From Campylorhamphus procurvoides (taxonomy: Eukaryota > Chordata > Aves > Passeriformes > Dendrocolaptidae), in NCBI GenBank assembly GCA_013396655.1, contig WBMV01000093.1, positions 715,885 to 779,884 of the forward strand: a stretch of 64,000 nt of DNA. The letters are read 5' to 3'. Within the stretch, counting starts at the first letter, position 1; each line of letters starts with the position of its first letter. This document shows positions 24,777 to 37,288 of the stretch, one piece after another. A program made the position numbers and the translations under genes. Below the pieces are notes generated by a model, which was given only the letters and a program-made list of their open reading frames with translations, ran no database searches and was not told the origin of the DNA.

Positions 24777-25139
24777 AGTACAGGCAGCTCTTGCTGTGTT
24801 AGATCTGGGCATGTAAAGCCCACATGTATCTCCAGCACAGCCAAGGCAGGAGAGGCTTCCACAGGACAAGCCCATCACTCCTGCCTTGCTGCCTCACTGC
24901 CACCCTCCCAGTGGGACAGTCCACCCCACTGGCCCTGTGGAAGCTGTCAACAAAGCAGAGAACGTTCTGTGCTCCCCTGACATCACAATGGAGGGAGGAG
25001 GGAACCTTCCAGAACACGCTGCTCAATCATGAGCCTCTCACCCCAATGGGGGCACCTGTGGCCACCCCCCAGTCCTTCCTCATGGCCACTTCCCTCAAGT
25101 TTACAGTGAGCTGCTCAGAGAACCACAGCACACTCTCCA
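24777..25139. other. Unique noncoding DNA, nothing seen
   Basis: Frames of 75 to 120 codons overlap on both strands with no domain. No repeat family is recognised. Confidence 0.55.
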
Positions 25140-25480
25140 CGGTTAATGTAAAATATTAATGTCTCATTTGTTCAACAATTTTGTGGAAATTAAAACTTTT
25201 AGGTTAATCATATACTGAACAATTTTAATTAAAGCAGTTATAAAACAATTAATCCATGAGAGCAGGCTTGGATCTTTGCCAGCCTTATTGGTTTAATACA
25301 TGTAGGCAAAGCTTATTTCTCCCCGTGTTTGACTTAATGAATGCTAATAAGTGACACAAAATATGCATGCAGAGCTCCTAATATAGTTAGTCCATCTGGT
25401 TTCACTTGCATTTTGTATTTGTCATTTTGCTTTGATAGAGGAATTGAAAATGAATTCTCTGTGCTACAAATTAGAAAAAC
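25140..25480. promoter_or_regulatory. AT-rich block with homeodomain/POU words, candidate enhancer
   Basis: This sharply AT-rich block starts abruptly after GC-richer sequence. It contains many TAAT/ATTA cores and the POU-like word ATATGCATGC at 25361-25370, which includes the palindrome ATGCAT. It is free of simple repeats and known transposon words. Long AT-rich unique blocks like this are the usual form of vertebrate conserved noncoding elements near developmental genes, but conservation and target gene are not visible here. Confidence 0.25.
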
Positions 25481-28019
25481 TTTGCACCCTGCTTAATTTA
25501 AAATAATTTTTGCAAACCTTTGGGTGAAAAAGAGACAGCAACAGAGTACAGTACATTAGCCAGCTATCTTTTTGGTTGTTCCAAGGTTGGAAAAGAGCAC
25601 AGGACAGAAATACAAGACTGTACCACAGCACTGAAGGAATAAACAACACGTGCTCAGCCTTTTTTTCCATCAGTATTTCAAAACATGTTTTTTGCTTGAA
25701 TAGCTGGTAATATAAAGGCAGGGGATAAAATATGATTTTAAGCGTCTGAGACAAATCCCCTACTACTCCAATTTGTTCTGCATTACAACTTGTTTGATCC
25801 ATTTGGGGATGTACTTGTTTGCCAAAGCAAGCAGAGCTCAAGCTCTTTGCTGAATATTTAATCTATGCCAAAAATTTTTACCTTTTTAGCACTTCTGCTT
25901 GAGTTACAGAGCCATGTTACTCCCAGTAATGCTCCTGCCCACCACAGCCAGCTGCAACCACTCAGCTTTGCCATGTTAAAGCCGTGGGCAAAGGCCCTGC
26001 AGAGCTGAACTCCTTTGCCTGCAGCTCAAACCATCCTTTGAAGAGCCTGCTTTCTCCCAAGGATGTGCAAAAAATGAAAAATGGGCTTTTCTCTGGCTAA
26101 AATCCAGATAACACAACTCATGTCACTATGTGACCACACACAATGGGAGTCGTCACCACGGGAAGTGGCCTCTGTGGAGACTCCAGTTCCCACCAGCACC
26201 ACCAGCAGCACCTCCTGCAGTCCTTCCAGAGGGTCCCAACTGCCCCTGTGCAGCCCATGAGGGTCCCACTAATCCCACTGGGGTCTGCATCAGCTCTAAA
26301 TGATGTCAAGAGCTCCAGACAACATCTCCTTCCATGCCCAGAGTGACACAGCAGAGGCACAGCTGCACCAGGTTAAACTGTGCCATTCCCTTCTTCCCTG
26401 GCTAAGGTCACTGCCCATTTCTGCTGCTGAGCTGTCCCAAATGGTGACAACAGGGAACCTATTAGAGCTTAAAAACTAGCTCTGTTCCCAGGGGACCAGT
26501 GTGCCAAATTCAGCCACACCAGAGCAAGCAGGAGGAAGGGAATCATGGCTGTGAACGTCTTGAAAAGTGAAGGAAAGACGGGAGAGCAGAAGAGCAGAGC
26601 ACCACTGACCACTCACTGATCACGACTCTCTTTGTACTCTCAAGGTGAGGAAGGGAAAAACTTCCTATCTCCCAGTGCTTCAGAATGGCAAAAGTGACAC
26701 TAAATCTGTGCACTGACCACTGGCATTATCAGCTTAACTCAGTAATTGGTTTATGAACCACCCCTGGGCACACCTTGACCTACAGGTTTTGAGTCGCACT
26801 GCTCCTGCTCTGATGTCTCCTGCTACTTCCTGCAGCAAAGGTGCTGTGACCACTGGAGAGGAGAAATGTGGGCACACAGCTTGTGCTCCACACTCATCCC
26901 ACACCCAACCTTCCCTGTCCTGCAGTGTTTGGTCATGGATGGCCTGAGGGCACCACGACCTCCACGGTACAAGATGCAGCCTCAGATCACCTCAGACCTC
27001 CAGCTGCCCATTAAAAGTGCCAGGTCAGCAAGGCAACCCAGGAAGAAGATGGAGTGTGAGGAGTGCAAGGAAAAGACAAGGAGGGGGAGAAACAAATGGG
27101 AACAGCTTCAAGTAGATGAATAACTGCCTTACAATGAACTTGCTCACTGTCACTGAGCGAGATCTGGACACTTGTGTGTGAAATGAAGGTCTTTGACAGC
27201 CCTGCAGCACCTGGGGGAGGACAGCACGGCATCGCCCCTTGGCCAGGGCTCAGAGCCCAGGAATTTGCCAGCCTGGCTAACCCCACCTGCCCTGCAGAGT
27301 GACAAGGAGCAGCTGAATGTCCCTTTGCCCCCCACCCCCTGCAGGTGCCCTGCTGGGGAGCTCTCCACACTGTTTGCCAGCTCAGTTCTGAGTCAGGGTT
27401 TATCCCGCAGCAGTCTCTTCAACGATGATACTGCATTTTTCTGCCAGAAAGATCCCAAAATAGCTCCTGGATCATGCACAGGATGTTCTCTGCTGCAGCC
27501 CATGCAGCCCATGCTCTCACCATGGCGGGGGCTCCTTCAGGCGATGCCCGAGCAGGGACCACAAAAGCCACAGGGGATGAAGCACCTGCTGTGCACATCC
27601 TGCATCCTGCCCCACAACGGGGCAGAGCTGTGTTGGGCTGATTCTGTGCAAAGTCTGAGCAGAAAGGGAGACCCAAGCACCAAAAATGAAATTAAAAAAG
27701 AGGGCCTGGACTGCTTATACATCCCTAGAACTGAGAGATTGCCAACAAGCTCTTTGTAAGCACTAAATACCTTCTCTGTGTGTCACTTTGGGAAAAGGAG
27801 ACGTGGGTCTTCTGCACCAAGACACTCTGGAGAGAAGCTTGGCTTTTTTTTTTTCCTTAAACATCCTCCAAACACTGTTTAGGGAAGTCAGCAGGAGGTC
27901 AAATAGAAGCCTTGTGTCTCAGTGGATAACAATCCTTCTGTGAAATCATTCCAGCACGAATCAAGTCACTCTTACATCTCCCTCTCCACCTTTTTTTTTT
28001 TACTTTTATTTTAAAGGCA
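25481..28019. other. Unique noncoding DNA, no gene seen
   Basis: The minus-strand frame at 25464-25841 (125 codons) and the plus-strand frame at 27193-27759 (188 codons) have no domain. T runs lie at 27844-27854 and near 27991. A GCAGCCCAT 9-mer is doubled at 27495-27512. No repeat family is recognised. Confidence 0.55.
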
Positions 28020-28420
28020 TTTTAGCAAAGCTCACTTTGAAGTTTAAACCCTCTGCAACAACACCACTTGCCAACGAGATAAAATATTTAGTATTGCTAT
28101 ATACTAAAATCATTTCTCTAACAATACCTTCCATGCCTGACATAGCACAAAAGTTAATTCAGCCAACAAAGCAATGCTTGCATTTTGTGTCTCGAGAAGC
28201 AGCAATTTATCTTTTTTGTATATATAAATTACATACACTATTGTGCCATTTAAACCTAAACCCTCCTGTTGTTAAATAGAGAATAGAAAGATCTTTATAT
28301 ACAGACAAAAAGATCAGAGCTGTAGGAAGAGATGTGACAAATGAAGGAGAAGGCAAAATAAATGCGAAAAATGTGATGCTCCCCAGCAAATCCTTTCTGC
28401 TCAAGCTGACACATGTCCTT
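28020..28420. other. AT-rich unique DNA
   Basis: AT-rich, non-repetitive sequence with short frames on both strands and no domain. It has some texture of a noncoding regulatory block but no clear motif cluster. Confidence 0.35.
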
Positions 28421-30610
28421 CACCTTGTTGGGTTGGCTGGGGGTTTTTGGCAGCAGCATCTCCCTTCAGCCATGAAGGCAGTGGTCTCCATTTGTGATTG
28501 CTTCAGGATGTGTGACTTCAGAGACCCTGCAGCCCCAGCTGCAAAGTGCAAGCCCACCAGAGATGCTCCCCACACCCCAGGGCACCCCTGCTCACTGGTA
28601 CTCAGATCCCACCCACGCTGGCAAGAGCCCATGAGGGAAACAGCTCCACAAGGGCCCTGGTGAGGCAGCAAATGCACCACCTGAGCACGGGGGGGTTTAA
28701 GCACAGCCACTTGCCCGTGTTCACATCAGCTCTGCTGTTTGCCAGCATACTGTGGTTGGTGTGTAACACTCAGTGCCTGTGGCTGCCTCTCCCTCTTGGA
28801 GGGTCCCTGAGCGGGTGATGGCAAGCACTGCCCATCATGGATTCAGTGGGCACACAAAACAACTGCGGGTGAGGACGGGCAGTGCCTGCCAGTGCCAGCA
28901 GTGCACGTACAGCACGCCTGTCTCCCACCTCCTGCCCCACTGCCTTGAGCAGGAGCTGCAGGGTGCTCACCCTGCACGGCGAGGGAAGGAGAAGCTTCCC
29001 CTCTGCACACAGATGTGCTCTGAGAAAAGGCAGGAATGGGGCAGGGGATAGGGAAGAGAAGGGAAACTCATCCTGCGATCTGACCTTTTGGGTTTGTTGT
29101 TTAAGAAAACAGTGGAGATGTTGCAATGAGTGCAATGCTTTGTTGGCAAGGTTGTTTCTTCTTAGTTTTGTCTCCACGAGCAGTCTTGCCTTCTTTAGTC
29201 GCTTCTTAAAAATAAACTTAAAGAACCAGTAACTACATTCCCCCAACCAAAATCGTACCATCTGTTCCCATTTCTGCCCTTGCTTTTATAGGCTGCTCCT
29301 TACCATGCGGAGAGGCATCACCTCATGCCTCACGTACCACGTCCCCCTCCCAGCATAATTCCATGCATTTTACTCTTTCACATAAAATTAGTGGAAACAG
29401 TCCCAAAACGTCTGTCTTTTCTCATCTCCTTGCTGTACCTAGAGCTCACTAACTCCTCCCCAAGCAATTCAATTCCCTTCTCACATATGCTCAGCACACA
29501 TGCACTCAGTAATTCCATCTCCACAGAACTGGCTCAGGGCTCCCAAACTCAAAAAAGGCAAACTAATTTAAAACAAACACATAAATGCCTTCCCCTGTTA
29601 CCTCTGCAGGATGCAAACAACACCACTGCCAGTGTGAGTGAGCCCCCAGTTCCTGAGACCATCTCCAGAGCTGTGTCTTACCCCAGAGCACGGCTCCCTC
29701 CACTGGTCCATGATGCCAGCTGGGATCCAATTTGCCTTCCCATCCTTGCGCTCCCCTCCCAGCCCTCCCTTATTGTTGGTCCATTCAAATGCCACCTTCA
29801 ACCTCCCTGTTCATCTCTCAGAGCTTCTCAACCAGTAGCTCTGAAGGTGTTTCACATGCTCCTCTGGACTTTGCTGCCCACGGCCAAACCCTTCCCCAGC
29901 AGACTGGTGGAGGCCCCACTGGGAGCTCTCATGGAGCGGAAGGGATCCCAGATGGGGGCTTTTTACAATGTGAGGCAAACAAAATCCAGGCACTGCCAGT
30001 GAGTGTTACCTGCAGCACAAATAACTGCTTTTTATAAGTTTATTATTTTTTAAACAATAGTGTGTATACACATCCGTGTATGTGCTTTTTTAAGGTACAG
30101 ACAGGATTTTCATGTCAGTGATTTTATTTTGCTCATCTTTGAAATTAAGAGCATAATTCACCAAGTGCAATCTTCTGCTAGGAACAAGCATTTCTAAAAA
30201 CTCATCCTCTGCTTTCCCATTTAGAATTACACCACAGCAAGAACGTCGATCTTTATCTCACTTATACCTGATGTAGCTCTAAAGGCGGAAGCAGAAACAT
30301 TACAGATCTACTGCAGTGTAAAAGTTGAGTTTGTATTCTTGACATTAAGATCAATGGCACTCCTAACTCAAGTCCAACACCAGGACAGCAGTACCTGCTA
30401 CAAGCTAGTCTAGGCAAGTATTTAAGCAGAACCTCCAGGTTATTGTTTCCTCCCTGTCTTGTGCAACTGCAGCTACAACGTGTTTTCAAGAAACCTGGCT
30501 CAGGAATCTGGCTGCTGACAGGGAGACCTGAAGGATAAGGCGAGAAGCAGCATTCTGCCACGAGAAACCTGCCCACCCTGTGGTAGATCACACTGAGCCC
30601 TGTCCCTGGG
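28421..30610. other. Unique noncoding DNA, holds the longest open frame of the window
   Basis: The plus-strand frame at 29325-30002 is the longest open frame here (225 codons). It is rich in Ser, Pro and Leu, has no domain, signal peptide or repeat, and other frames are open over the same bases on both strands. I take it as chance. No transposon is recognised in the interval. Confidence 0.5.
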
Positions 30611-30698
30611 CGAGCAGCCCAAACCTCCGGGGAGCACCCGAGGAGCCGGCGGAGCTGCTGCATCCCCTGCGGCAGCCACGAAACAGGACCGAGAGACG
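30611..30698. promoter_or_regulatory. CpG-dense patch, possible minor promoter or first exon
   Basis: Nine CpGs fall between 30611 and 30698 (30611, 30628, 30639, 30647, 30650, 30670, 30679, 30690, 30697) in a window that is otherwise CpG-poor. The patch is GC-rich and non-repetitive. Frames are open on both strands, the longest being 152 codons on the minus strand (30262-30720), none recognised. In vertebrates a CpG-dense spot can mark an unmethylated promoter or enhancer, but 90 bp is below the usual island length. Confidence 0.2.
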
Positions 30699-33559
30699 CA
30701 GCCCTGCAAAAATGATCCATGGGAAGGAATCAAATAACAGTAATAAAAAAGCACTCCACCTGTGGGTGATCATACTTTTTAAGATGGATTAACAAAATGA
30801 CTGCTTATTTATTGAAAATAATGAATAGCCTAGTGCTTTTAGTTTGGAAAGGGACGCAGGGGGGAAAACCTGCTGCAGCAGGGCTTTAAATAAACTGAAA
30901 ACCTCTGGCGATGGCATGTATCACAGCCAGGAGTGAAACAGGGACTCTTGGGAGCATGACTAATGGCAGCTCCTGGAAAGCACACCAGGAATGTAAGTAA
31001 AGCTGGTAAAAGAGTCAGATGGAGGGAAAGGGAAATGTAGAGAAGAAAATGTAGTCCTGCTCAGCCTGGCTCAAGATTGATGCCTCAAACCAGGATTTTA
31101 AGGAATTCTGAAACAAAGAGAAGGAAACGCCATCCCTGAACCAACCCTTGCTCCGGGTTCTGTCTCGTGTCTCTGGACTCTGTCCACACACATGAGCATC
31201 TCTATTAACACCTGAGCTAGAGCAGAGCCTGTCTAAAATGAAGAGCAAAACTCTCAACCTGGGCTCCAGGATCTATCACTCAGATTTCCAACAGGTCAAG
31301 ACTAAGCCCTCAGAGCAAATTTCCAAATCTGGGTATTTCTTCTATTACCAGACTCTTTAGGCAACCAAAATCTTTCAAGCATCTTTCATCAGCACCCAAG
31401 AGTGAAGCAGGGAAGGGCTCTTTGTTTTACAGAGCAGTGCAGAGAAAGCAAGGGATCAGATTTCTGGGTCTAAATTCCCCTCCCAGCACCACATGCTGTC
31501 TCTGGTATACTCTGTCTAGAGATCATCAGAGATCCTCTGCCATGAGGAACCTCAGGAGTGAGGACTGAGCCCAGACACAGCTGTTCTTTAGGTGACTACA
31601 TGGGACCAATGGCCCTGCCAGAAGAGAAAGTGAACCCAAGTCCCCCAGCCCCTCCTGCACATCCCCCTTCACCAGAAGACCATCACATCCACCCTGATAC
31701 TTCCCAAGTGGTGAAAAACAGATCTCAGCAAAGGTACCAATGGCATTTTACACCCAATACCCAGAAAACCAGTGCATCACCATGAAAGTAAAAATGCTTT
31801 TTAGCGGTGAATTCTGTAAACCCAAATTTAATTAAGCAGCAGCAAGAAAAGGGCAAACTGAGCAAGACATTTTGCCAGGACCTTCATGACAATGGGATTA
31901 GGAACACCCCGAAGGTAGCACGGGGACACCACATTTTTGCAGCAGTTTGTAACACAGCAGTGTAAGAGGAAAGTGGGGTCATTCAGGACAATGTGATCTC
32001 CAGTGCACATGGGGGGAAGAGTGAAATGCTTCCCTCTGGATTGGCTTTCTTCCCAACTGTACCCAGCGAATGATGGAAGCAGATTAGTTCTGGGTGTTCA
32101 TCCCAACCATAATCCCTCACCCTGGTGCCGTTGCCTTCATGGTGCTAATTCAGTGAAACAGAACATTCCATGCAAAAGGCCTTATGGCTCATCTCAGTCT
32201 CCAGGTGATGGCTGATGAAAAAACAGGACCTTAGTCAAATTTCAGCTACCACAGGGCAGAACCATTGAGTACTTTGCTTTGACACCAACATTGCTAAATA
32301 AAATCTACCTCAATAACTTATTAATTCTTTTTAAACTAAAAAAAATGCACATTTGTGCTTTTTCTGCCTGCCACATTCCTATTTGGACATTCAGGACTTG
32401 CACAGCACTGAACAAAAATACACCACTCCTGACAGCTCATTCCTAAATGGGGGAAGAGTTAGATGAAAACCGAGACTCAGCATCCAAGCTTTTAAGAAAC
32501 TAACCTGGCAGATTGCATGCAAACTTCCTTGGCAAACACAAACAACAGGAGCTGAATAATACATAAAAATATATATTGACAGAATCACTTCTGCACACAC
32601 CACTTTCAACGTATATGATGGAAGCACCAGAGAATCTCTATGGAAAGCCAGCACTGACTCGGCTTGAAAGGCACCTTAACAAAAAAGAGGAAGTCCATTA
32701 AAAAAAATGCAGTGCTAAGACATTATCAAAACAAGCATACAGCCTGTGAAAGGCCTCTGTGAGCGTGCCTGCAGAGGACTGTGCAAGCATTGATCTGTCT
32801 GTATTATGGGCCCTTTTTGGGTGATGCCTGACCGTGGTTTACAAGGGCAAGCACACAGGTCCCTGTTGTTTATTTCTCTGCAGTCTTTTACTTGTCACTG
32901 ATAATAGTTTTCAAGCCATCCAGCCTGGGAGGATGCAGACAGGGGTTTGCCAGGGGTGAGAGGTCAAAGCAATAATGTGCTGACCGGGGTCAGAAATATT
33001 TATCTGCACCAAAATGGTTCTGGATAATCGAATAGTTGAAAATTAGTTTCGTGACAAGGCTCGTATTTGGCTGTTTTCCTTACACAGCACAAATAAGGAG
33101 CAGGGACCATCTCCAAAGGAAAGGACACTCCACCACGTGTCTGTCTCACCTGCTGCATGGAGAGTGTGACAATCCTGCTGTGATATCCATCAACCTGCTC
33201 CTGCCACCTTTGAGAGAGCCCCTGCTCTGCTGAGCGTGCTGTGGGCACAAGGGCTGCAGCCCAAAGCTTCAGGGCACAGGGAGTGTCTATTCCCAGGCAT
33301 GGCACATCCCCAGGAAGTCACCAGGGCTCCCACTCCCCTGGTAAGTGGGACAGGGTGAAGGTCGGACACCCAGCTCGCACTAAATACTGAAACCAAGACT
33401 GCTTCAGAGCTGGCCAGGAGCTAACAACTTTGAACAGATAAAATAGACACAAAAACACACCCAAGTGCCAGCCCTTGTGCAGAGCAGCAGGCACACCAGC
33501 TCTTTATATGCTCTGTCTCCTCTCCACTCTGCCAGCTGTTTTTCACTTTATGTTTACTG
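30699..33559. other. Unique noncoding DNA, no gene seen
   Basis: No gene or repeat family is recognised. The part from about 32690 to 33080 is AT-rich and unique and keeps CpGs near 33028, 33049 and 33061, so it may hold a conserved element. A strong donor-like CTGGTAAGTGG near 33339 has no supporting exon upstream. Confidence 0.5.
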
Positions 33560-34070
33560 GTGATGCAGCAGAGCATCAGCCCCCTGGATTTCAGTAAAGT
33601 ATTTACTCACTCTGGAATGGGAAAACATTGCTCTTGTTAAAAATTCCCATCAGACTGAAGCAGATCTGCTCCTCAGATAATATAATGACACTGAGGTCCT
33701 CAAGAGAACCCCTTCCAAAGCTAATAAAGTGAAAACAAATCCAGTTACATTAGGTTAATTTAAAGAACTTCTCTTTTTTAAATGTACGTGGAGAGAAAAT
33801 GGAAGAAACCTTCTAAATTAATTCCACTATTATAAATTTGATTTAGTGAGTGCAGTGCACAGCACTGTGAGAAAAATACACAGGAATGCTTTAAGCAGAG
33901 AAAATAAATTATTTGAAAAGGGAGTGGCAAGGGAAGAAATGACAAATGTGTGAGAGAGAACTCGCTCCAATGTTAATTAGAGATCTGCACTTCTGTTTGA
34001 ATTTGGCTTCATTAAATGAGCAATTGGAGTTAACAGAGGCCCCAGACTCAGTGGAGAGAAGCAGCTGGAA
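33560..34070. other. AT-rich block, candidate conserved noncoding element
   Basis: AT-rich, unique, with many TTAAT/ATTAA words (for example AATTAATTCC near 33818 and GTTAATTAGAG near 33972) and AAATTATTTG near 33907. Stops occur in all frames, so it is not coding. Conservation is untested. Confidence 0.22.
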
Positions 34071-35511
34071 CCTCAGCCAGAGCTCTCCAGAGGTGCCTGG
34101 TTCTTAGCCCAGCTATAGGAGAGCCCTGGGTGACCAGCTCAGATTTACGCCCCCATTCCTTGCACACCCAGTGCAAATGATGAACCCCATCACTGGGAGC
34201 AGTTCCAGCTACTACAAAGGAGAAGGGGAGGTTTCATGCTTGAATTCAATGGGTCTACTCAAGCTGCTGCTCCCAAAAGTGGTGAGCAGTGATCAAGACA
34301 GTGCAGTGCTTCAGCAAGCAGGCAAACGAACTACGAGTAATAGAAACTAAAAGTGGGAGCATCTTCATGTGTTCTCCATATCTGGTTCCTCAGGAGCCAG
34401 GAGAAAGCTGATCATGGGATGTTCTGGATACCTCCTGCTGGGACTGAGCCTTGGGCAAACCCTCCTGCCTTTGTGCTGGAGTGAGCACATAGGAGAACAG
34501 AACACTGAAGGATCTCAGAACAGCAGGGCTGCTCCCAGGATAACATAAACACTGGGAAGCTCCCAGCCAAATGATGCACCTACTTGTTTGCTCTGCAGAG
34601 ATGACAATACTGTTGCATTTTCCATGCACAGTCCCCAGATAACTCATACTGCAAATTCTTTCATTTTCACAAGAACCAGGATTCTTTTCTCCAGCTTCTG
34701 GAGACACTGACCCAAAACACACTCTCTTAAAGCAATCCCATGTCTCCTTGCAAAGTAACTGGCATGTTTTCATTTGGCTTGGTATCAATCACACTCACTC
34801 CTCAAATCCTGGTAGCTGACAAGCAACTGCTGTGGCTACATAACTTCCCCCAAAATCAGTGGGAGACATGAAAGGACAACAGAGACCTGCCCATCCACAT
34901 GTGGAATTGCCACTGGTGCTGTGGGTGTACTCCTCCACCTCCAGCACCACGTGGAAAAAGCACAAACAAACACAGCAGCAATTTAATCCAAAGAAGATAA
35001 CATCAACCATGGATGTATTCAATGAAAAAAAGACAACACAAGGAACAGCAAATTCATACAGAAGCTTAGATCTTTTTTATATACAACATCTGTCAAAATA
35101 CTGAAGTGTTTGCTTTGTTTTACAAGCAGGAGTTTATGATTTTGCAGACAGTCATAAAGCAGGACAGTATTACAAAAATTAGGTATTTACTTCATTTTCT
35201 CTACTGGTTTGCAGTTACTAATTATGAGACTGCTAAGTGCCAAATGGTCAACAAGCAAATCTAATTGTTATTTAACTGCAGCCAGCCAGGTTGTAGATGC
35301 ACTCACAATACACATATGTACATTTAGTGCACTGCTGCTTGCATGTGGAGTCGAGTCTAGGAAAGGGAAGGCAGCACCACATCTCCCAGCCACGTGTTTG
35401 GACACACTCTGCCAGAAGGCACATCAAGGCAGCTGAAAGAGTCTCATTTTTTCTGACTTGGGCTCCTTATTGCAGGAACCGAGTAGCAGGAGGCAGAATA
35501 TAGAACCAGAG
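34071..35511. other. Unique noncoding DNA, nothing seen
   Basis: No gene or repeat family is recognised. The 132-codon minus-strand frame at 34390-34788 has no domain. The segment 35040-35290 is AT-rich. Confidence 0.55.
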
Positions 35512-35870
35512 AAGCACAGAATGATTTGGGTTGGAAAAGACCTTGAAAGGTCACATAGTCCCTCCCCCCTGCCACAAGCAGGAACATCTTCAACTAGATC
35601 AGGTTGCTCAGAGCCCCATCCAACCTGACCTTGAATGTATCCAGGGATGGGGCATCCACAACCTCTCTGAGCAACCTGTACCAGTGTTTTACCACCCTCA
35701 TTGTAAAAAATTTTCCCGTATATCTAGTTTGAATCTATCCACTTAATTTAAAACCATTCTCCCTGGTACTACCAGTATACCAATATACTCTACTATAAAG
35801 TTTACCCATCTTTCCTACAAGCCCCCTTACAATATTGAAAGGCTGCAATCAGGTCTGCCTGAAATACTCT
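35512..35870 (-). mobile_element. CR1 LINE 3' fragment, reverse orientation (clearest copy)
   Basis: The plus strand carries the antisense of an avian CR1 3' end in order: CACAGAATGATTTGGGTTGG, CCTTGAAAGGTCACATAG, CTGCCACAAGCAGGAACATC, AGATCAGGTTGCTCAGAGCC, CCATCCAACCTGACCTTGAA, GGGATGGGGCATCCACAACC, GAGCAACCTGTACCAGTG and ACAAGCCCCCTTACAATATT. About 360 bp remain, starting at the 3' terminus and 5'-truncated. Substitutions are fairly many, so it is not a recent insertion. No intact RT frame remains. Confidence 0.95.
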
Positions 35871-36559
35871 GAGTTTCTTTAAAAGTCACAGGAGACATCC
35901 ATATGCATTGCAGAATAGTGACCACACTGGAGGCTTTAATCTCTTATAGTGCCAGAATCCAGCCCCTTTCCTACAGCAGGGATTGGGAACTGGCTCTTAT
36001 TTCCACAGGCTGGAAAGGATGTGAGAAGTGGCCATGGGGCAGAGAAAACTGGGGTACAAATCTTAAACTGATGCTGCAACAGAGCCACATGAGTCACTGA
36101 CAGGCCCCCAGAGGTGCAGGAGAGTGAGGATCAGTGCATCACTTTGTAGGAAAACAGACACACAGCAAGGACAGGCAAGGAGGGAGCGGAGGATGGGATG
36201 GACTGGGGGGACACCTCACCTGTCACACCACAGAGGGCTGCTGTGCTAAACAGGCTGGTGCTAAATCCAGGAACAAGAATGGGGAGGAGAGGATGAAGCA
36301 AATCAGAGTCCAGCAGCTGAACAAATGAAATGCAGTACAACAATGAGGAAAATACCTTTGTTTTTTTATCTGTTGGCAATGCAGTTATCAGTTATCCCTG
36401 ATCTGCAACTCCACTTTACCCTGCCAACTTCCAAGCTATTTTCAAGAGTTTGGGTCAGCTTTTTTGGTTTGTTTTTTTGGGGTAGTTTGTTTTTCTGTTT
36501 TTAATTGATTTCCTGCACTTTTCTGGGGCACTGCATTATGATGGACTCCACAGAGCTAG
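35871..36559. other. Unique noncoding DNA with T/G-rich low-complexity tract
   Basis: A T-rich low-complexity tract lies at about 36460-36505 (TTTTTTGG, GTTTTTTTGGGG, GTTTTTCTG words). A purine-rich patch lies at about 36163-36215. No gene is recognised. Confidence 0.6.
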
Positions 36560-36990
36560 TCTGTGACAGTTCACCTTTAAAGGATTAGGCAACCACAGAA
36601 AGTATTATAACAATGCAGTTTATGTAGACCTGGAATGTATTCTCCAACGAGATTAACTGATCTAATAGGATTTGGGGAAGCTTTCAGGGCCATTAGGATG
36701 CCCCGTACATGCTAAAGGCTCCAGATACTGTAACCATTTGATTTAATCTAATCAAGACTGTCTAGGTGTATTTTGTCAGTGGATGTTTCTGTCATTCTCA
36801 TATTACATCTCAAAAGACACCTTCCATTCAAGCTCCATCATGTACATACAGGCAGGAGCATTTGAGGCTAATCTTCAATTATAAGAGCCACTAATTATTA
36901 AAGCCTGGGTTTACAGCTGGTTACAGTCTAATCCTGCATGCTATGGAGCATTCCCCTAAATGCTGCTGAAGGGACACTCCATGTACCCAC
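36560..36990. promoter_or_regulatory. AT-rich block with repeated TAATC sites, candidate enhancer
   Basis: This unique AT-rich block has the homeodomain core TAATC at 36744-36748 and directly again at 36749-36753, then at 36869-36873, and TAATCC at 36929-36934. CTAATTATTA lies at 36891-36900. TAATCC/TAATCT is the binding word of bicoid-class (K50) homeodomains such as the OTX, PITX and GSC families. The block is free of repeats and of open frames of interest. The clustering suggests a regulatory element; it could also arise by chance in AT-rich DNA. Confidence 0.3.
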
Positions 36991-37288
36991 CTTCCTTTAT
37001 TTTAGGTTCTAAACCATTCCACCCTGTTGGTATTTGTCACTCATCCTTAGGAGGAGCCCCGGTGCCCCTGGGAACCAGGTGCTGTGCAGATCTGCAATGC
37101 TGAGGCTCAAAAGGAAATAAGAACATCCTTATCCCAGTGCTCTTGCCGTGCAAACACACATCACTGGAGGCAGCTGGAGGCCAGAGCGTAATGGGAGAGT
37201 GGCTGGGAAGGGAGAGGAGGGGCCTCTCTGCAGACATCTCATTTGATAAGCAAAGACGATGTTATGAATCGCTCTGATGAGCACTTAC
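36991..37288. other. Unique noncoding DNA, nothing seen
   Basis: Mixed-composition DNA between the TAATC block and the exon-like segment. Several CpGs persist near 37246-37270. No repeat family is recognised. Confidence 0.5.

Noticed and set aside
27193..27759. 188-codon plus-strand frame
   Set aside because: Opposing minus-strand frames of 85 to 119 codons over the same bases show a stop-poor composition, and no domain is visible.
29325..30002. Longest open frame, 225 codons, plus strand
   Set aside because: No domain, no signal peptide, biased Ser/Pro/Leu composition, and other frames are open over the same bases on both strands. One frame of this size is expected by chance in 64 kb.
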